Positions 16,875 to 25,716 of a DNA stretch of 64,000 bases are shown here, one piece after another. Position 1 is the first letter of the stretch, and the number at the start of each line of letters is the position of its first letter. The stretch is taken from contig OZ245881.1 of NCBI GenBank assembly GCA_965229505.1, forward strand, positions 2,108,001 through 2,172,000, read 5' to 3'. The position numbers and the translations under genes are program-made. Under the pieces are notes generated by a model. That model searched no databases. It was not told the DNA's origin and saw only the letters and a program-made list of their open reading frames with translations. The DNA is from UBA6059 sp040219045 (GTDB lineage Bacteria > Bacteroidota > Bacteroidia > Cytophagales > Cyclobacteriaceae).

Positions 16875-18188
16875 TTATTCACCAGAATGCTCGTGTGCAA
16901 AGTCGACATCCAGTGCATTCTCGGTAGAGGCAACTACTACTGCTACGGATGCATCACCGGTAATATTGACCATAGTCCTGATCATATCCAGAATGCGCTC
17001 TGGTGCCATGATCAAAGCAATGCCCGCGGTGGGTATCCCTACCGCCTCAAGCACGACGACTAACATCACCATGCCAGCGCCAGGTACGCCAGCGGTACCT
17101 ACAGCGGCGAGTGTAGCCGTGAGTACGATAGTGAGCTGTGCACTGAGCGAAAGCTCCAGGCCCAGCGCCTGCGCAATAAACAATGCCGTCACGCCTTGAT
17201 ATAGACTGGTGCCGTTCATATTGATCGTAGCACCTAGCGGTAATACGAAACTCGAAACCTCCTCAGAAACGCCCAGATGCTTTTCTACTCGATCCATGGT
17301 CACTGGCAGTGTGGCTGTACTTGAGCTGGTGCTAAATCCTAGTAGCATGGCAGGCCTGATACCTTTAAAGAAATCCAGGTATTTGATCTTCGAGAAGAAT
17401 CGAATAAGCAAAGGATAAATCAAAGTCATCATCACAAGCATGCCAAGGACAACCGTCACGGAATACCATAGTAGCGCCTGTAATAGCTCCCAGGCTCTGC
17501 TTGGATCATCACCAGCGATCTCTATAATCAGAGAGGCGATCAACGCAAAAACCCCGTACGGGGCGATCATCATGATGTACTCTACGATTTTGATCACGAC
17601 TTCATTGAGGCCATTGAAGAAACTCAAGACCGTTGCGCCTTTTTCCTTGGGTACTTGCAGTAATGCCACGCCTACGATCAAGGCAAAGAATACAATCTGG
17701 AGCATAGCTCTGTTGTCAGTGGCTGCCTGGAAGATATTGTCAGGCACCATGTTGACCAATGGCTCCAGTGGACCCTTAGGCTTGAGCTGAGATGCCACAT
17801 TGATCTGACTTTCGGCATTGTCATCAAACTCGCTCATGAGCTCCATTCGAGTCTCTTCAGACAAGCTGTCTCCCGGTCGCATGATCGCGACAAGGGAAAG
17901 CCCAATGGTAATTGAGATCACCGTAGTGATAACAAAGATGGCGACTGTCTTTCCCCCCATTCGTGACAGCTTGGAGATATCCCCAATATTGGCAACTCCA
18001 ATGATCAGTGAAGCAAGAACCAGCGGCATAGCGATCATTTTCAATGATCGAATGAAGATGGTGCCGATAGGTTTAATAAAGTCTACGACAAAGCTCGACA
18101 ACCCGGGGGAGTAGATACAAATGATCCCGAGGATCAGGCCAAGGGCCATACCAATGAGAATCTGAGTATGAAGAGCGAGCTTTTTCAT
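16875..18188 (-). CDS. Dicarboxylate/amino acid:cation symporter (DAACS)
   Basis: The 437-residue transporter shows 'LLGFSTSSSTATLPVTMDRV', 'GATINMNGTSLYQGVTALF' and 'VNITGDASVAVVVA'. The motif is NMNGT rather than the more common NMDGT of its neighbour. About eight membrane segments and two re-entrant hairpins are expected. It lies 18 bp downstream of aroC on the same strand, followed by a second family member; the tandem suggests an old duplication with different substrates, which is inference. Confidence 0.85.
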   Translation of the reverse strand: MKKLALHTQILIGMALGLILGIICIYSPGLSSFVVDFIKPIGTIFIRSLKMIAMPLVLASLIIGVANIGDISKLSRMGGKTVAIFVITTVISITIGLSLVAIMRPGDSLSEETRMELMSEFDDNAESQINVASQLKPKGPLEPLVNMVPDNIFQAATDNRAMLQIVFFALIVGVALLQVPKEKGATVLSFFNGLNEVVIKIVEYIMMIAPYGVFALIASLIIEIAGDDPSRAWELLQALLWYSVTVVLGMLVMMTLIYPLLIRFFSKIKYLDFFKGIRPAMLLGFSTSSSTATLPVTMDRVEKHLGVSEEVSSFVLPLGATINMNGTSLYQGVTALFIAQALGLELSLSAQLTIVLTATLAAVGTAGVPGAGMVMLVVVLEAVGIPTAGIALIMAPERILDMIRTMVNITGDASVAVVVASTENALDVDFAHEHSGE

Positions 18189-18206
18189 ATAAAAATGGAG
18201 TTTAGG

Positions 18207-19289
18207 TCAGCTGAGTAATTTATTTGTTCTGCTTATCAATAGGAAATCAGCTATGACGAGTGCCCCCATTGCTTCTACAATCGGCACGGCTCGTGGTACC
18301 ACACAGGGATCGTGGCGGCCTTTGCCGGAGACAATAGTTTCGTTTCCTTCTTTATCTACACTGACCTGATCGTCCATGATCGTGGCGACTGGCTTGAATG
18401 CTACTCTGAAGTAAATGTCCTCTCCGTTGGAGATGCCGCCTTGAATGCCGCCGGAGTGATTGGTGGTGGTTCTGACCTTATCGCCTTCTTTGACGAAAGC
18501 ATCATTGTGCTGGGAGCCGTACATCGCCACTCCATCAAAGCCACTTCCGTACTCGAACCCTTTAACTGCATTGATGCTCAGCATGCCCTTACCGAGATCA
18601 GCATGCAGCTTATCGAAGACAGGTTCGCCAAGTCCGGGAGGAGTGCCTTTGATGACACAGCTGACCACACCACCAATGGTGTCCCGGTTCTTTCTGGTCT
18701 GATCGATGAGCTCGATCATCTCTTCGGCTACTTTAGGATCGGGGCACCTGACGATGTTGTTTTCGACATCCGCCAAATTCATTTCCTGATAAGGGGTCTC
18801 CAGCCTCATCGACCCAACCTGTGACACATAGGCCTCTACGCTAATGCCCAGCTGCTTAAGCCACATTTTTGCGATGGCACCTGCGGCGACACGTGCGGCA
18901 GTCTCTCTCGCCGAGCTGCGTCCGCCTCCTCTGTAGTCCCGATGACCATACTTGGTCTCGTAGGTATAGTCGGCGTGAGAGGGGCGAAACTTATCAGCAA
19001 TATGGCTGTAGTCTTTGCTTCGTTGGTCTTCATTGTAGATGACCATGGAGATGGGCATTCCGGTAGTCTGACCCTCGAATACGCCTGAGAGAATATCAAC
19101 GATATCTCCCTCCTTGCGCTGAGTGGTAATCTTAGATTGGCCGGGCTTGCGCCGATCCATTTCTGACTGTATAAAATCCTGATCTATAGTGAGGCCTGCA
19201 GGACATCCATCGATGATTACACCGATTGCCTTGCCATGTGATTCCCCGTAAGTCGTGATTTTGAAAAGCTTCCCGAAGCTATTGCTCAT
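18207..19289 (-). CDS. aroC: Chorismate synthase
   Basis: AroC turns EPSP into chorismate, the last step of the shikimate pathway, using reduced FMN. The 360-residue protein has the expected length and all three family signatures: 'GESHGKAIGVIIDGCPAGL' near the N-terminus, 'YGHRDYRGGGRSSARETAARV' shortened here by position to about residues 114-134, and a 'HDPCVVPRAVPIVEAM' segment near the C-terminus. It starts 4 bp after the BatD-like gene and is followed by symporter genes, so a mixed housekeeping operon is likely. Confidence 0.95.
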   Translation of the reverse strand: MSNSFGKLFKITTYGESHGKAIGVIIDGCPAGLTIDQDFIQSEMDRRKPGQSKITTQRKEGDIVDILSGVFEGQTTGMPISMVIYNEDQRSKDYSHIADKFRPSHADYTYETKYGHRDYRGGGRSSARETAARVAAGAIAKMWLKQLGISVEAYVSQVGSMRLETPYQEMNLADVENNIVRCPDPKVAEEMIELIDQTRKNRDTIGGVVSCVIKGTPPGLGEPVFDKLHADLGKGMLSINAVKGFEYGSGFDGVAMYGSQHNDAFVKEGDKVRTTTNHSGGIQGGISNGEDIYFRVAFKPVATIMDDQVSVDKEGNETIVSGKGRHDPCVVPRAVPIVEAMGALVIADFLLISRTNKLLS

Positions 19290-19293
19290 CCAA

Positions 19294-20745
19294 TTATTTT
19301 CTGAATACGATAAAGGCTGTAGCTACGAACATAAGTAAAATAAGAATGTTCGCAAAGAGCTTGAAATAGCCTTCTTTGTCGCGGCTGACCAGCTTGTTAT
19401 CCTTGAGATCAATGAGATCGTAGAAGGAGCCCATGTCTGTAGCCAGAATGGATTCGTTCTTTTTGCTCTCACCGGTCACCACGAGCTGTACATCGGAAGA
19501 AAGTGTGTCATATTGATCAGTAGTTGTGTTGAAATACACCCATGAAAAGTAATCGCCCAATTGGTATTCACCGGGTTCATTGGGGATACCATAGTAGTTG
19601 AAGCTTTTCGTTCCACGGACACGACCATTTGACCTCATAATGTCCTGCTGCACATTGGGAGGATAGAAGTCAAAGTCACTGGTCTCATCTATCTCAGGCT
19701 TGTTGATCGAGGAGATATTGCCTTCACCCATCACCTGAAAGGAATAGTTGAAGCTATCTCCGGTTTTGAGCTGATTGGTTGAGATATTCTCCTTAAGTCG
19801 ATAGTTACCTACCGCAACAGATTCCTTCAGTGGATGTGGAGGCAGGTCCACGACTTTCACCGCTTTAGGCTTAGAGTAGAAGGTCTCGAAATCTTCTTTC
19901 TTGTTTTGTCCAAAGAAGCTCGGGTTTTTAGCGACCTGATACTTGATCAACTCCAGGCCGACGGAGGGGAACGAAATATCTTCGCTATTGAGCGGGTAAT
20001 AGGTAGCCTGAAAAATCTTGTACTGACTATATCTTTTGCCACCCAATTGTACAGGCTCACCATTGATATTGTCAATGTTGAAGTTTTCTTCCCAGCAATT
20101 GGAGGGCTTGATATCCTTAATGATGTCAGTGATCTGACGACCCAATTCGTAGAACCTCATGTCTGCTCTATTGCTCTCCGATACATAAAAAGCCAGCGTG
20201 AGTGTGAAGCCCTCTCCCTGATACACCTCATCCTTGTCTGTACTTAGTGCCAGGAAGGCATCAGCCTCTACATCCACATATTCTTTCGGGGCACTCTGGC
20301 GCCCAAACATATCTTGAAACGGATCTCCACTGAAGGGATCATAGCGCTGCTGACGTTGTACTGGCGGCCCCACCACGATTTTCTTTCCGGGACTGCTCAC
20401 CTTCTCACCGTTAACAGTGATATCAAAAGGTTGCAAAGTATAAGTACCCTCCTGGAGCGGCAAATAATTTTGGGTAATGCTTTGAGATGAAGAGATTCTT
20501 CCATTCACAAAATTGGTAGATGATGATGAAGATGTTCCTCGCTTGGCAAACCCTTCTATCTCAGGAAATCCGTTGTAGCTCTCCAGGCGGTCATTCTGTA
20601 TGGTAATGGTGATGGTGAACTGCTGATTGGCGGCTATTTGGTCGGGACCAAGGTCAATTCTGATATCTTGACCATTTAATTGAAACCCTGCAAAAAGGAT
20701 CATCGTTAATAAGCCCAGGACAATTTGTGCAAACGATTGTTTCAT
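19294..20745 (-). CDS. batD: BatD-family protein
   Basis: The 483-residue protein has an N-terminal signal segment (IVLGLLTMILFAG), beta-sandwich repeats including 'NQQFTITITIQNDRLESYNGFP' shortened here to its key residues Asn-Gln and Tyr-Asn-Gly-Phe-Pro, a 'GDSFNYSFQVMGEGNISSI' region, and a C-terminal membrane segment ending 'FIVFRK'. This is the BatD/aerotolerance-related layout. BatD usually sits with batA, batB, batC and a MoxR ATPase; none is next to it here, and the partner gene is aroC. The biochemical role is unknown in the family; periplasmic location is expected. Confidence 0.75.
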   Translation of the reverse strand: MKQSFAQIVLGLLTMILFAGFQLNGQDIRIDLGPDQIAANQQFTITITIQNDRLESYNGFPEIEGFAKRGTSSSSSTNFVNGRISSSQSITQNYLPLQEGTYTLQPFDITVNGEKVSSPGKKIVVGPPVQRQQRYDPFSGDPFQDMFGRQSAPKEYVDVEADAFLALSTDKDEVYQGEGFTLTLAFYVSESNRADMRFYELGRQITDIIKDIKPSNCWEENFNIDNINGEPVQLGGKRYSQYKIFQATYYPLNSEDISFPSVGLELIKYQVAKNPSFFGQNKKEDFETFYSKPKAVKVVDLPPHPLKESVAVGNYRLKENISTNQLKTGDSFNYSFQVMGEGNISSINKPEIDETSDFDFYPPNVQQDIMRSNGRVRGTKSFNYYGIPNEPGEYQLGDYFSWVYFNTTTDQYDTLSSDVQLVVTGESKKNESILATDMGSFYDLIDLKDNKLVSRDKEGYFKLFANILILLMFVATAFIVFRK

Positions 20746-20779
20746 TCGAATTAGCCGATTTTCGTTCTTTGATTAATTG

Positions 20780-20787
20780 CAAAAGTA
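20780..20787 (-). promoter_or_regulatory. Candidate -7 promoter element for the BatD-like gene
   Basis: On the minus strand TACTTTTG matches TAnnTTTG, and TTTAG lies about 19 nt upstream as a weak -33 element. The leader to the ATG would be about 30 nt. Confidence 0.5.
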
Positions 20788-20878
20788 TTGGGATTTGATT
20801 AAATTCTAAAGCCCAATAAACATACAGTCTTTACGTTAAGTCAAAACATATGTTTAACCGTCAAAACTAAAGTGTGAG

Positions 20879-21070
20879 ATGTTAGAATACTTCAAAACTA
20901 TTCTTAGTAAGGTTAGCTTTGACAGGTTTCTTTTCGAAAAGGAACTGAGAAAAGCAATTCGGGCTCTGGTAGCTCAAGAGTTGGCAGAGTTCAGAGATTG
21001 GTGTTACAGCCAGTTTGGGAATCGATATCCCATCATACTAGACAAAAATTTTAATGCGGTTGCCGCTTGA
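20879..21070 (+). CDS. Small conserved protein of unknown function (63 aa)
   Basis: The 63-residue, highly charged, helical protein begins 'MLEYFKTILSKVSFDRFLFE' and contains 'RDWCYSQFGNRYP'. I recall very similar short proteins in other Cytophagales, usually as single genes, so it is probably real and conserved. It is followed by a strong terminator shared with queG. Its upstream region contains a 12-bp palindrome and two direct repeats (see findings). No function can be given. Confidence 0.7.
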   Translation: MLEYFKTILSKVSFDRFLFEKELRKAIRALVAQELAEFRDWCYSQFGNRYPIILDKNFNAVAA

Positions 21071-21084
21071 GGCGACATTAACCC

Positions 21085-21113
21085 AAAAAAAGCCCCGATC
21101 AGGGGCTTTTTTG
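21085..21113. terminator. Bidirectional terminator between the 63-aa gene and queG
   Basis: AGCCCC-gatca-GGGGCT is flanked by seven A on the left and six T on the right, so it works on both strands. The queG stop codon lies in the T run. Confidence 0.9.
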
Positions 21114-21114
21114 A

Positions 21115-22053
21115 TTAAGCCCTATCTGCTGAGGCGTTACTTTTTATAAAGCTGATATTTCGCTTTAGTCCCGCATACTTGGCACGCTTAACGGCACTCT
21201 TCTTAAAGACTTTTTGAAATACCTCTTCAGTCATTTCAGTCCAATCCTTATCAGAAAACTTCTCCCAGCCCTGAGGTTGAAACTTTGGCTCGCTGTGTGG
21301 TTTTGAAAAGCGGTTCCATGGACATACGTCCTGACAGATATCACAACCAAAAGCCCAGTTTTCCATCTTGCCTTTGAACTCTGAGGGGATCTCTTCTTTG
21401 AGCTCAATTGTCAAATAAGAAATACAGCGACTCCCATCCACTACATAGGGCGCGGGAATTGCATCTGTGGGACAGGCGTCCTGGCAAGCAGTACACGTAC
21501 CACAGTAGTCTTTCATAGGCCCATCGGGCTCCAGGTCAAGGTCAATAATCAGTTCTGCCAAAAAGAAGAAGCTCCCCATCTCCCGATTGAGTAGCAGGGA
21601 GTTTTTGCCTACCCACCCGAGCCCGCTTTTAGCTGCCCAGGCGCGCTCATGGACTGGAGCTGAATCTACAAAAACCCGCCCCTCTACTGCGCCGATTCGA
21701 TCCTCCATTTTTTCCATGAAGATCTTGAGTTTGTCTTTGATGACGAAGTGATAGTCTTGACCATAGGCGTATTTAGCAATTTTGAGCTGGTCGTTTTTTT
21801 GGTGCCGCTCTTGTGGGGAGTAATTGTAAACAAGGGAAACCACTGACTTTGCGCCCGGGACGAGCTTGGTAGGGTCTAGGCGCTTATCAAAATGGTTTTC
21901 CAGATAGCCCATTTTGCCTTGATACCCTCGCTTGAGCCACTCTTCCAGTTTTGGGGCTTCTTCCGATAGAAACTCAGTTTTGGCTATGCCACAGAAAGAG
22001 AAGCCCAGCTCCCTGGCAATTAATTTTACGGTCTCCGTGTTGGAATGAGGCAA
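21115..22053 (-). CDS. queG: Epoxyqueuosine reductase
   Basis: QueG carries out the last step of queuosine synthesis in tRNA, reducing epoxyqueuosine with cobalamin and two [4Fe-4S] clusters. The 312-residue protein shows 'KYAYGQDYHFVIKDKL', 'VDSAPVHERAWAAKSGLGWV' and two ferredoxin-like motifs, CGTCTACQDACPTDA and CDICQDVCPWN. The gene begins 3 bp after ruvB and shares its transcript. Its stop lies within the bidirectional terminator. Cobalamin dependence is a family property, not seen here. Confidence 0.93.
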   Translation of the reverse strand: MPHSNTETVKLIARELGFSFCGIAKTEFLSEEAPKLEEWLKRGYQGKMGYLENHFDKRLDPTKLVPGAKSVVSLVYNYSPQERHQKNDQLKIAKYAYGQDYHFVIKDKLKIFMEKMEDRIGAVEGRVFVDSAPVHERAWAAKSGLGWVGKNSLLLNREMGSFFFLAELIIDLDLEPDGPMKDYCGTCTACQDACPTDAIPAPYVVDGSRCISYLTIELKEEIPSEFKGKMENWAFGCDICQDVCPWNRFSKPHSEPKFQPQGWEKFSDKDWTEMTEEVFQKVFKKSAVKRAKYAGLKRNISFIKSNASADRA

Positions 22054-22056
22054 AAC

Positions 22057-23088
22057 TTACTGCTCGAATAAAGTGCCCATGCGCTGTGGAGGGATCTTTC
22101 CCAGGTGCTGGTAGGCCAGCTCGGTACACATCCTGCCCCTGGCCGTACGCTTGATGAAACCCTCCATGATGAGGAAGGGCTCATATACCTCTTCTATGGT
22201 TTCGGATTCTTCACCACATGCTGTGGCAATTGTCGATAGACCCACAGGGCCCCCTTTGAATTTATCAATAATGGTATTGAGGATGCGGTTATCCATCTCA
22301 TCCAGGCCATGATCATCCACATCAAGGGCTTTTAAAGCAAACTTTGCAATTTCGAGCGTAATGTCGCCATCGCCCTTGATCTGCGCGAAATCTCTTGTTC
22401 TGCGGAGTAGGTTGTTAGCAATACGCGGCGTTCCGCGACTCCTCCTTGCGATCTCATAAGCCGCATCATCATCGATAGCTGTTTTTAGGATATCCGAAGA
22501 TCGCTGCACTATTCTGGTAAGGAGCTTGGCGTCATAGTACTCCAGGCGGGCATTGATACCAAATCGAGCTCTTAAAGGGGCAGTGAGCAAACCTGATCTT
22601 GTGGTCGCGCCTATGAGCGTAAATGGATTCAAACCGATCTGAACTGAGCGGGCATTGGGGCCGCTATCGAGCATGATGTCTATCTTGAAGTCCTCCATTG
22701 CTGAATAGAGGTATTCCTCTACGACAGGGTTGAGTCGATGGATCTCATCGATAAATAAGACATCATGATCCTCAAGGTTAGTTAGTAAGCCCGCAAGATC
22801 GCTGGGCTTGTCTAAGACTGGCCCGGAGGTCACTCTAAGACTTGATCCCAATTCATTGGATATGATATGTGAGAGTGTGGTCTTGCCAAGGCCGGGAGGG
22901 CCATGCAATAGCACATGGTCTAGCGGCTCTGCTCGTTGCTTCGCAGCTTGCACGAAGATTTTAACATTCTCGACGACCTTATACTGCCCCGTGAAGTCTT
23001 CAAAAGATAATGGACGAAGTGCCTTTTCAAACTCCTTTTCTGAAGAGTCGAGCCCCTCACCATCTCCCTGAAGATAATCTTCTCTCAT
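22057..23088 (-). CDS. ruvB: Holliday junction branch migration helicase RuvB
   Basis: RuvB is the AAA+ motor of the RuvABC complex that moves Holliday junctions in repair and recombination. The 343-residue protein has Walker A 'LHGPPGLGKTTLSH', Walker B 'VLFIDEIHRLNPVVEEYLYS', the sensor-1/arginine finger segment 'GATTRSGLLTAPLRARFG', and the winged-helix end 'FIKRTARGRMCTELAYQHLG'. It heads a two-gene operon with queG. ruvA and ruvC are not in the window. Confidence 0.97.
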   Translation of the reverse strand: MREDYLQGDGEGLDSSEKEFEKALRPLSFEDFTGQYKVVENVKIFVQAAKQRAEPLDHVLLHGPPGLGKTTLSHIISNELGSSLRVTSGPVLDKPSDLAGLLTNLEDHDVLFIDEIHRLNPVVEEYLYSAMEDFKIDIMLDSGPNARSVQIGLNPFTLIGATTRSGLLTAPLRARFGINARLEYYDAKLLTRIVQRSSDILKTAIDDDAAYEIARRSRGTPRIANNLLRRTRDFAQIKGDGDITLEIAKFALKALDVDDHGLDEMDNRILNTIIDKFKGGPVGLSTIATACGEESETIEEVYEPFLIMEGFIKRTARGRMCTELAYQHLGKIPPQRMGTLFEQ

Positions 23089-23218
23089 GCACTGATTTTT
23101 GCACTAAAATAAGGATTATTCGTGTGATAGCGAGAAATGATTGTGGTCTTCAGTCAATGTGACTTACCCGGCGATCAACTCTGCAGGTTATCCATTAAAT
23201 TGCAGCAAAATCTCTTTT

Positions 23219-24253
23219 ATGGCCGCAATTAAAGGTAGTAGGGTAGCCGGAGCACTGATCCTGGGTGTCCTCATTATTTTAGTCGTCAGGTTTACCAATC
23301 AGCAAAGCGACCTCACGATGGTAACCCTGGGAGGGACTACCATGGGACCTATTCCCTACACGATCAAGTACCTCCACCCTGAGAGTACAAGTTATCAGAC
23401 CGAGGTGGATTCACTTCTTATAGCCTTCAACAACTCACTAAGTACCTATATCCCAGACTCGGAGATTAGCCTGTTCAACGATAGTAACACCATTACTTTT
23501 CAGTCTGAATTTCTGAAGACCATTCTCGTGAAGACCAAGGAGATCTATGAAATAACGGATGGGGCTTTTGACCCGACCGTCGGTCCACTCGTCAATTCCT
23601 GGGGATTTGGCCCTGGGAGTGAGCAAAACTTATTGGATAGTGCAGTAGTTGACTCGCTGCTTACTTTGGTGGGTTTTGATCAGGTCCAGTTTGATGACTC
23701 GGGTGCGACCAAGACCAGCGCAGAAGTCTACCTGGACTTTAGCGCTATCGCAAAAGGGTATGGAGTGGATGCGGTAAGTGAATTCCTCGAGAGCAAGGGG
23801 ATAGCCAATTATATGGTAGAGATCGGAGGGGAGGTTAGATGCAAGGGGAAGAATTCCACTGGTAAGAATTGGCTGATCGGAATAGATGATCCTAATGTCG
23901 AACAAAGCGAGCGCAGATTGAAAGCCACTGTCTACCTTGAGAACATGTCATTGGCCACTTCCGGCAACTATAGAAATTATTACATTAAAGAAGGGCGCAA
24001 GATATCTCATACCATCAGCCCTTTTACGGGATTCCCGGTAGAGCACTCCTTATTAAGTGCTTCTGTGTTTGCCGCCGACTGTATGTCAGCAGATGCATTT
24101 GCCACCGGATTTATGGTAATGGGGTATGAAAAGAGCCTTGAGGTCCTGGAAAAGCTCGATAATGTAGAGGCCTTTTTAATCTATTCCGATGATGAGGGGG
24201 ATATTCGTACCTACGCTACTCCGGGAATCGAAAATTTTCTTAATGTCGAGTAA
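23219..24253 (+). CDS. ApbE-family FAD:protein FMN transferase
   Basis: The start used is the ATG at 23219, which gives an N-terminal membrane anchor ('VAGALILGVLIILVVRF'); an upstream TTG adds residues with no signal-like character. The 344-residue protein has the ApbE motifs 'GGTTMGPIPYTIKYL', 'DPTVGPLVNSWGFG', 'DFSAIAKGYGVDAVSEFL', 'TSGNYRNYY' and 'SHTISPFTGFP', with 'DCMSADAFAT' providing the Mg2+ site. ApbE proteins attach FMN to a Thr in partner flavoproteins such as NqrB/C or RnfG; the client is not encoded nearby. No lipobox Cys is present. Confidence 0.87.
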   Translation: MAAIKGSRVAGALILGVLIILVVRFTNQQSDLTMVTLGGTTMGPIPYTIKYLHPESTSYQTEVDSLLIAFNNSLSTYIPDSEISLFNDSNTITFQSEFLKTILVKTKEIYEITDGAFDPTVGPLVNSWGFGPGSEQNLLDSAVVDSLLTLVGFDQVQFDDSGATKTSAEVYLDFSAIAKGYGVDAVSEFLESKGIANYMVEIGGEVRCKGKNSTGKNWLIGIDDPNVEQSERRLKATVYLENMSLATSGNYRNYYIKEGRKISHTISPFTGFPVEHSLLSASVFAADCMSADAFATGFMVMGYEKSLEVLEKLDNVEAFLIYSDDEGDIRTYATPGIENFLNVE

Positions 24254-24256
24254 TTC

Positions 24257-24991
24257 ATGACAAGAAAAGAGTGGTTTGGTGAGTGGTTCAATTCACCCTA
24301 CTATCACATACTGTATAGCCATAGAGATTATCAAGAGGCACAGCTTTTTATCGACAATCTGATTGAAATGTTGGCTTTACCCAAGGAAAGCCGGGTGCTG
24401 GACATTGCTTGTGGTAAGGGTCGACATTCTATCTATCTCAATCAAAAAGGATTTGATGTCACAGGAATTGACCTATCTCCTGAAAACATCAAGGAAGCAA
24501 GCAAATCAGAAAATGAACGGTTGAGATTTGAGATTCACGACATGCGTGAGGTATATAAGAAAGACCGCTTCGACTTGGGGCTGAACTTATTTACCAGTTT
24601 TGGCTACTTTAATACTGAAGAAGAGCATGCCCAAGCTATTCGAGCTATTGCTGGATCGATCAAAACTACTGGCTACTTTCTACTAGACTTTCTCAACCCC
24701 TATGTTGTCATCAACAATCTGGTGGAGGAGGAGGTCAAGAATGTTGAGGGAATCGATTTTTTAATTAAAAAGAGCTACGATGGGGAATTTATTCTCAAGG
24801 ATATTCATTTTAATGTTTCTCAAACACAATATCATTATCAGGAAAAAGTGAAAGCCATTAGACGCATCGAGTTTTTGAGCTATTTCGAGCAAGCTGGATT
24901 GGAAGTCGTCGAGCTCTATGGCGACTATATGCTCGGAGCATATGAAGCGGAGACTTCTGATCGCCTTATTTTTCTTACCAGAAAATGCTGA
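24257..24991 (+). CDS. Class I SAM-dependent methyltransferase
   Basis: The 244-residue protein has methyltransferase motif I in 'RVLDIACGKGRHSIYLNQKG' and the acidic post-I strand 'VTGIDLSPENIKEA', then 'FDLGLNLFTSFGYFNTEEEH'. The substrate cannot be told; it resembles small-molecule or ubiquinone/menaquinone-type methyltransferases. It starts 3 bp after the ApbE gene and its stop overlaps the ZIP transporter start by 7 bp, so all three plus-strand genes are one operon. Confidence 0.82.
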   Translation: MTRKEWFGEWFNSPYYHILYSHRDYQEAQLFIDNLIEMLALPKESRVLDIACGKGRHSIYLNQKGFDVTGIDLSPENIKEASKSENERLRFEIHDMREVYKKDRFDLGLNLFTSFGYFNTEEEHAQAIRAIAGSIKTTGYFLLDFLNPYVVINNLVEEEVKNVEGIDFLIKKSYDGEFILKDIHFNVSQTQYHYQEKVKAIRRIEFLSYFEQAGLEVVELYGDYMLGAYEAETSDRLIFLTRKC

Positions 24992-25716
24992 GTAGCGCCC
25001 TTATACTATTTTTGACTGGTCTTTTTGGTGGCCTGGCTGTTTACCTCTTACCAAAGTTGACGGGGCAGCAGCTGAAAATGCCTCTGGTATTTGCGGGATC
25101 TTACCTTTTTGCGGTGACCATCATCCACATCATGCCGGAGCTTTTTGACTCTGCCACCGATGGTAGTACAATTGGTATGATGGTGCTTCTGGGATTTTTC
25201 TTTCAGTACTTTCTGGAGTTTTTTACGGCTGGGGTTGAGCATGGCCACATGCATAAGCACACCCATGATCATCATCATTCGACAGGGTCGATTTATATGC
25301 TGATGATTGGGCTATCCCTTCATGCATTTCTGGAGGGTACGCTGATCTCGCATCCATCTGCGATCCATTCAAAACACGATTCTTCTGCGCTTTTGCTCGG
25401 TATCATATTGCATAAGATGCCGGCGGCCTTTGCGCTCATGTCAGTACTTACCTGCGAGTTTAGCAAGCGGACGATCCCTATTGTATTGCTAGTGGTTTTT
25501 TCATTGATGAGTCCTGTTGGCCTCATTTCAGGAGATTTTATACCCCTATCGGAAAATGGAGTCATTCTGCTTTTTGCATTCGTCAGCGGCAACTTCTTGC
25601 ATATCTCTACAACGATTTTCATAGAGTCGAGCCCGGAGCACAGCTGGAGTCTACCCAAGGTCGTGATTAGTGTGCTTGGGGCGCTATTCGCGATAGCGGC
25701 GGAGATGGTTTTTTAG
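24985..25716 (+). CDS. ZIP-family divalent metal transporter
   Basis: The 243-residue membrane protein has the ZIP pattern: a histidine-rich cytoplasmic loop ('EHGHMHKHTHDHHHS') between early helices, then 'GLSLHAFLEGTLIS' (helix 4 metal site) and 'LLGIILHKMPAAFALMSVL' (helix 5). ZIP proteins move Zn2+, Fe2+ or Mn2+ into the cytoplasm. The helix-5 motif has Lys-Met where many members have Glu, so ion choice may differ. It overlaps the methyltransferase start and its end overlaps the convergent PagL-like gene by 4 bp. Confidence 0.83.
   Translation: MLSSALILFLTGLFGGLAVYLLPKLTGQQLKMPLVFAGSYLFAVTIIHIMPELFDSATDGSTIGMMVLLGFFFQYFLEFFTAGVEHGHMHKHTHDHHHSTGSIYMLMIGLSLHAFLEGTLISHPSAIHSKHDSSALLLGIILHKMPAAFALMSVLTCEFSKRTIPIVLLVVFSLMSPVGLISGDFIPLSENGVILLFAFVSGNFLHISTTIFIESSPEHSWSLPKVVISVLGALFAIAAEMVF

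Noticed and set aside
16512..17063. Plus-strand 183-codon frame crossing the ends of both symporter genes
   Set aside because: It is antisense to two clear transporter genes and has no domain or signal; it is a by-product of their codon pattern.
20821..20878. Strong -7 promoter for the 63-residue protein
   Set aside because: The nearest match (TATGTTTA) lacks the final G and has no suitable -33 element, so it is not listed as a promoter.
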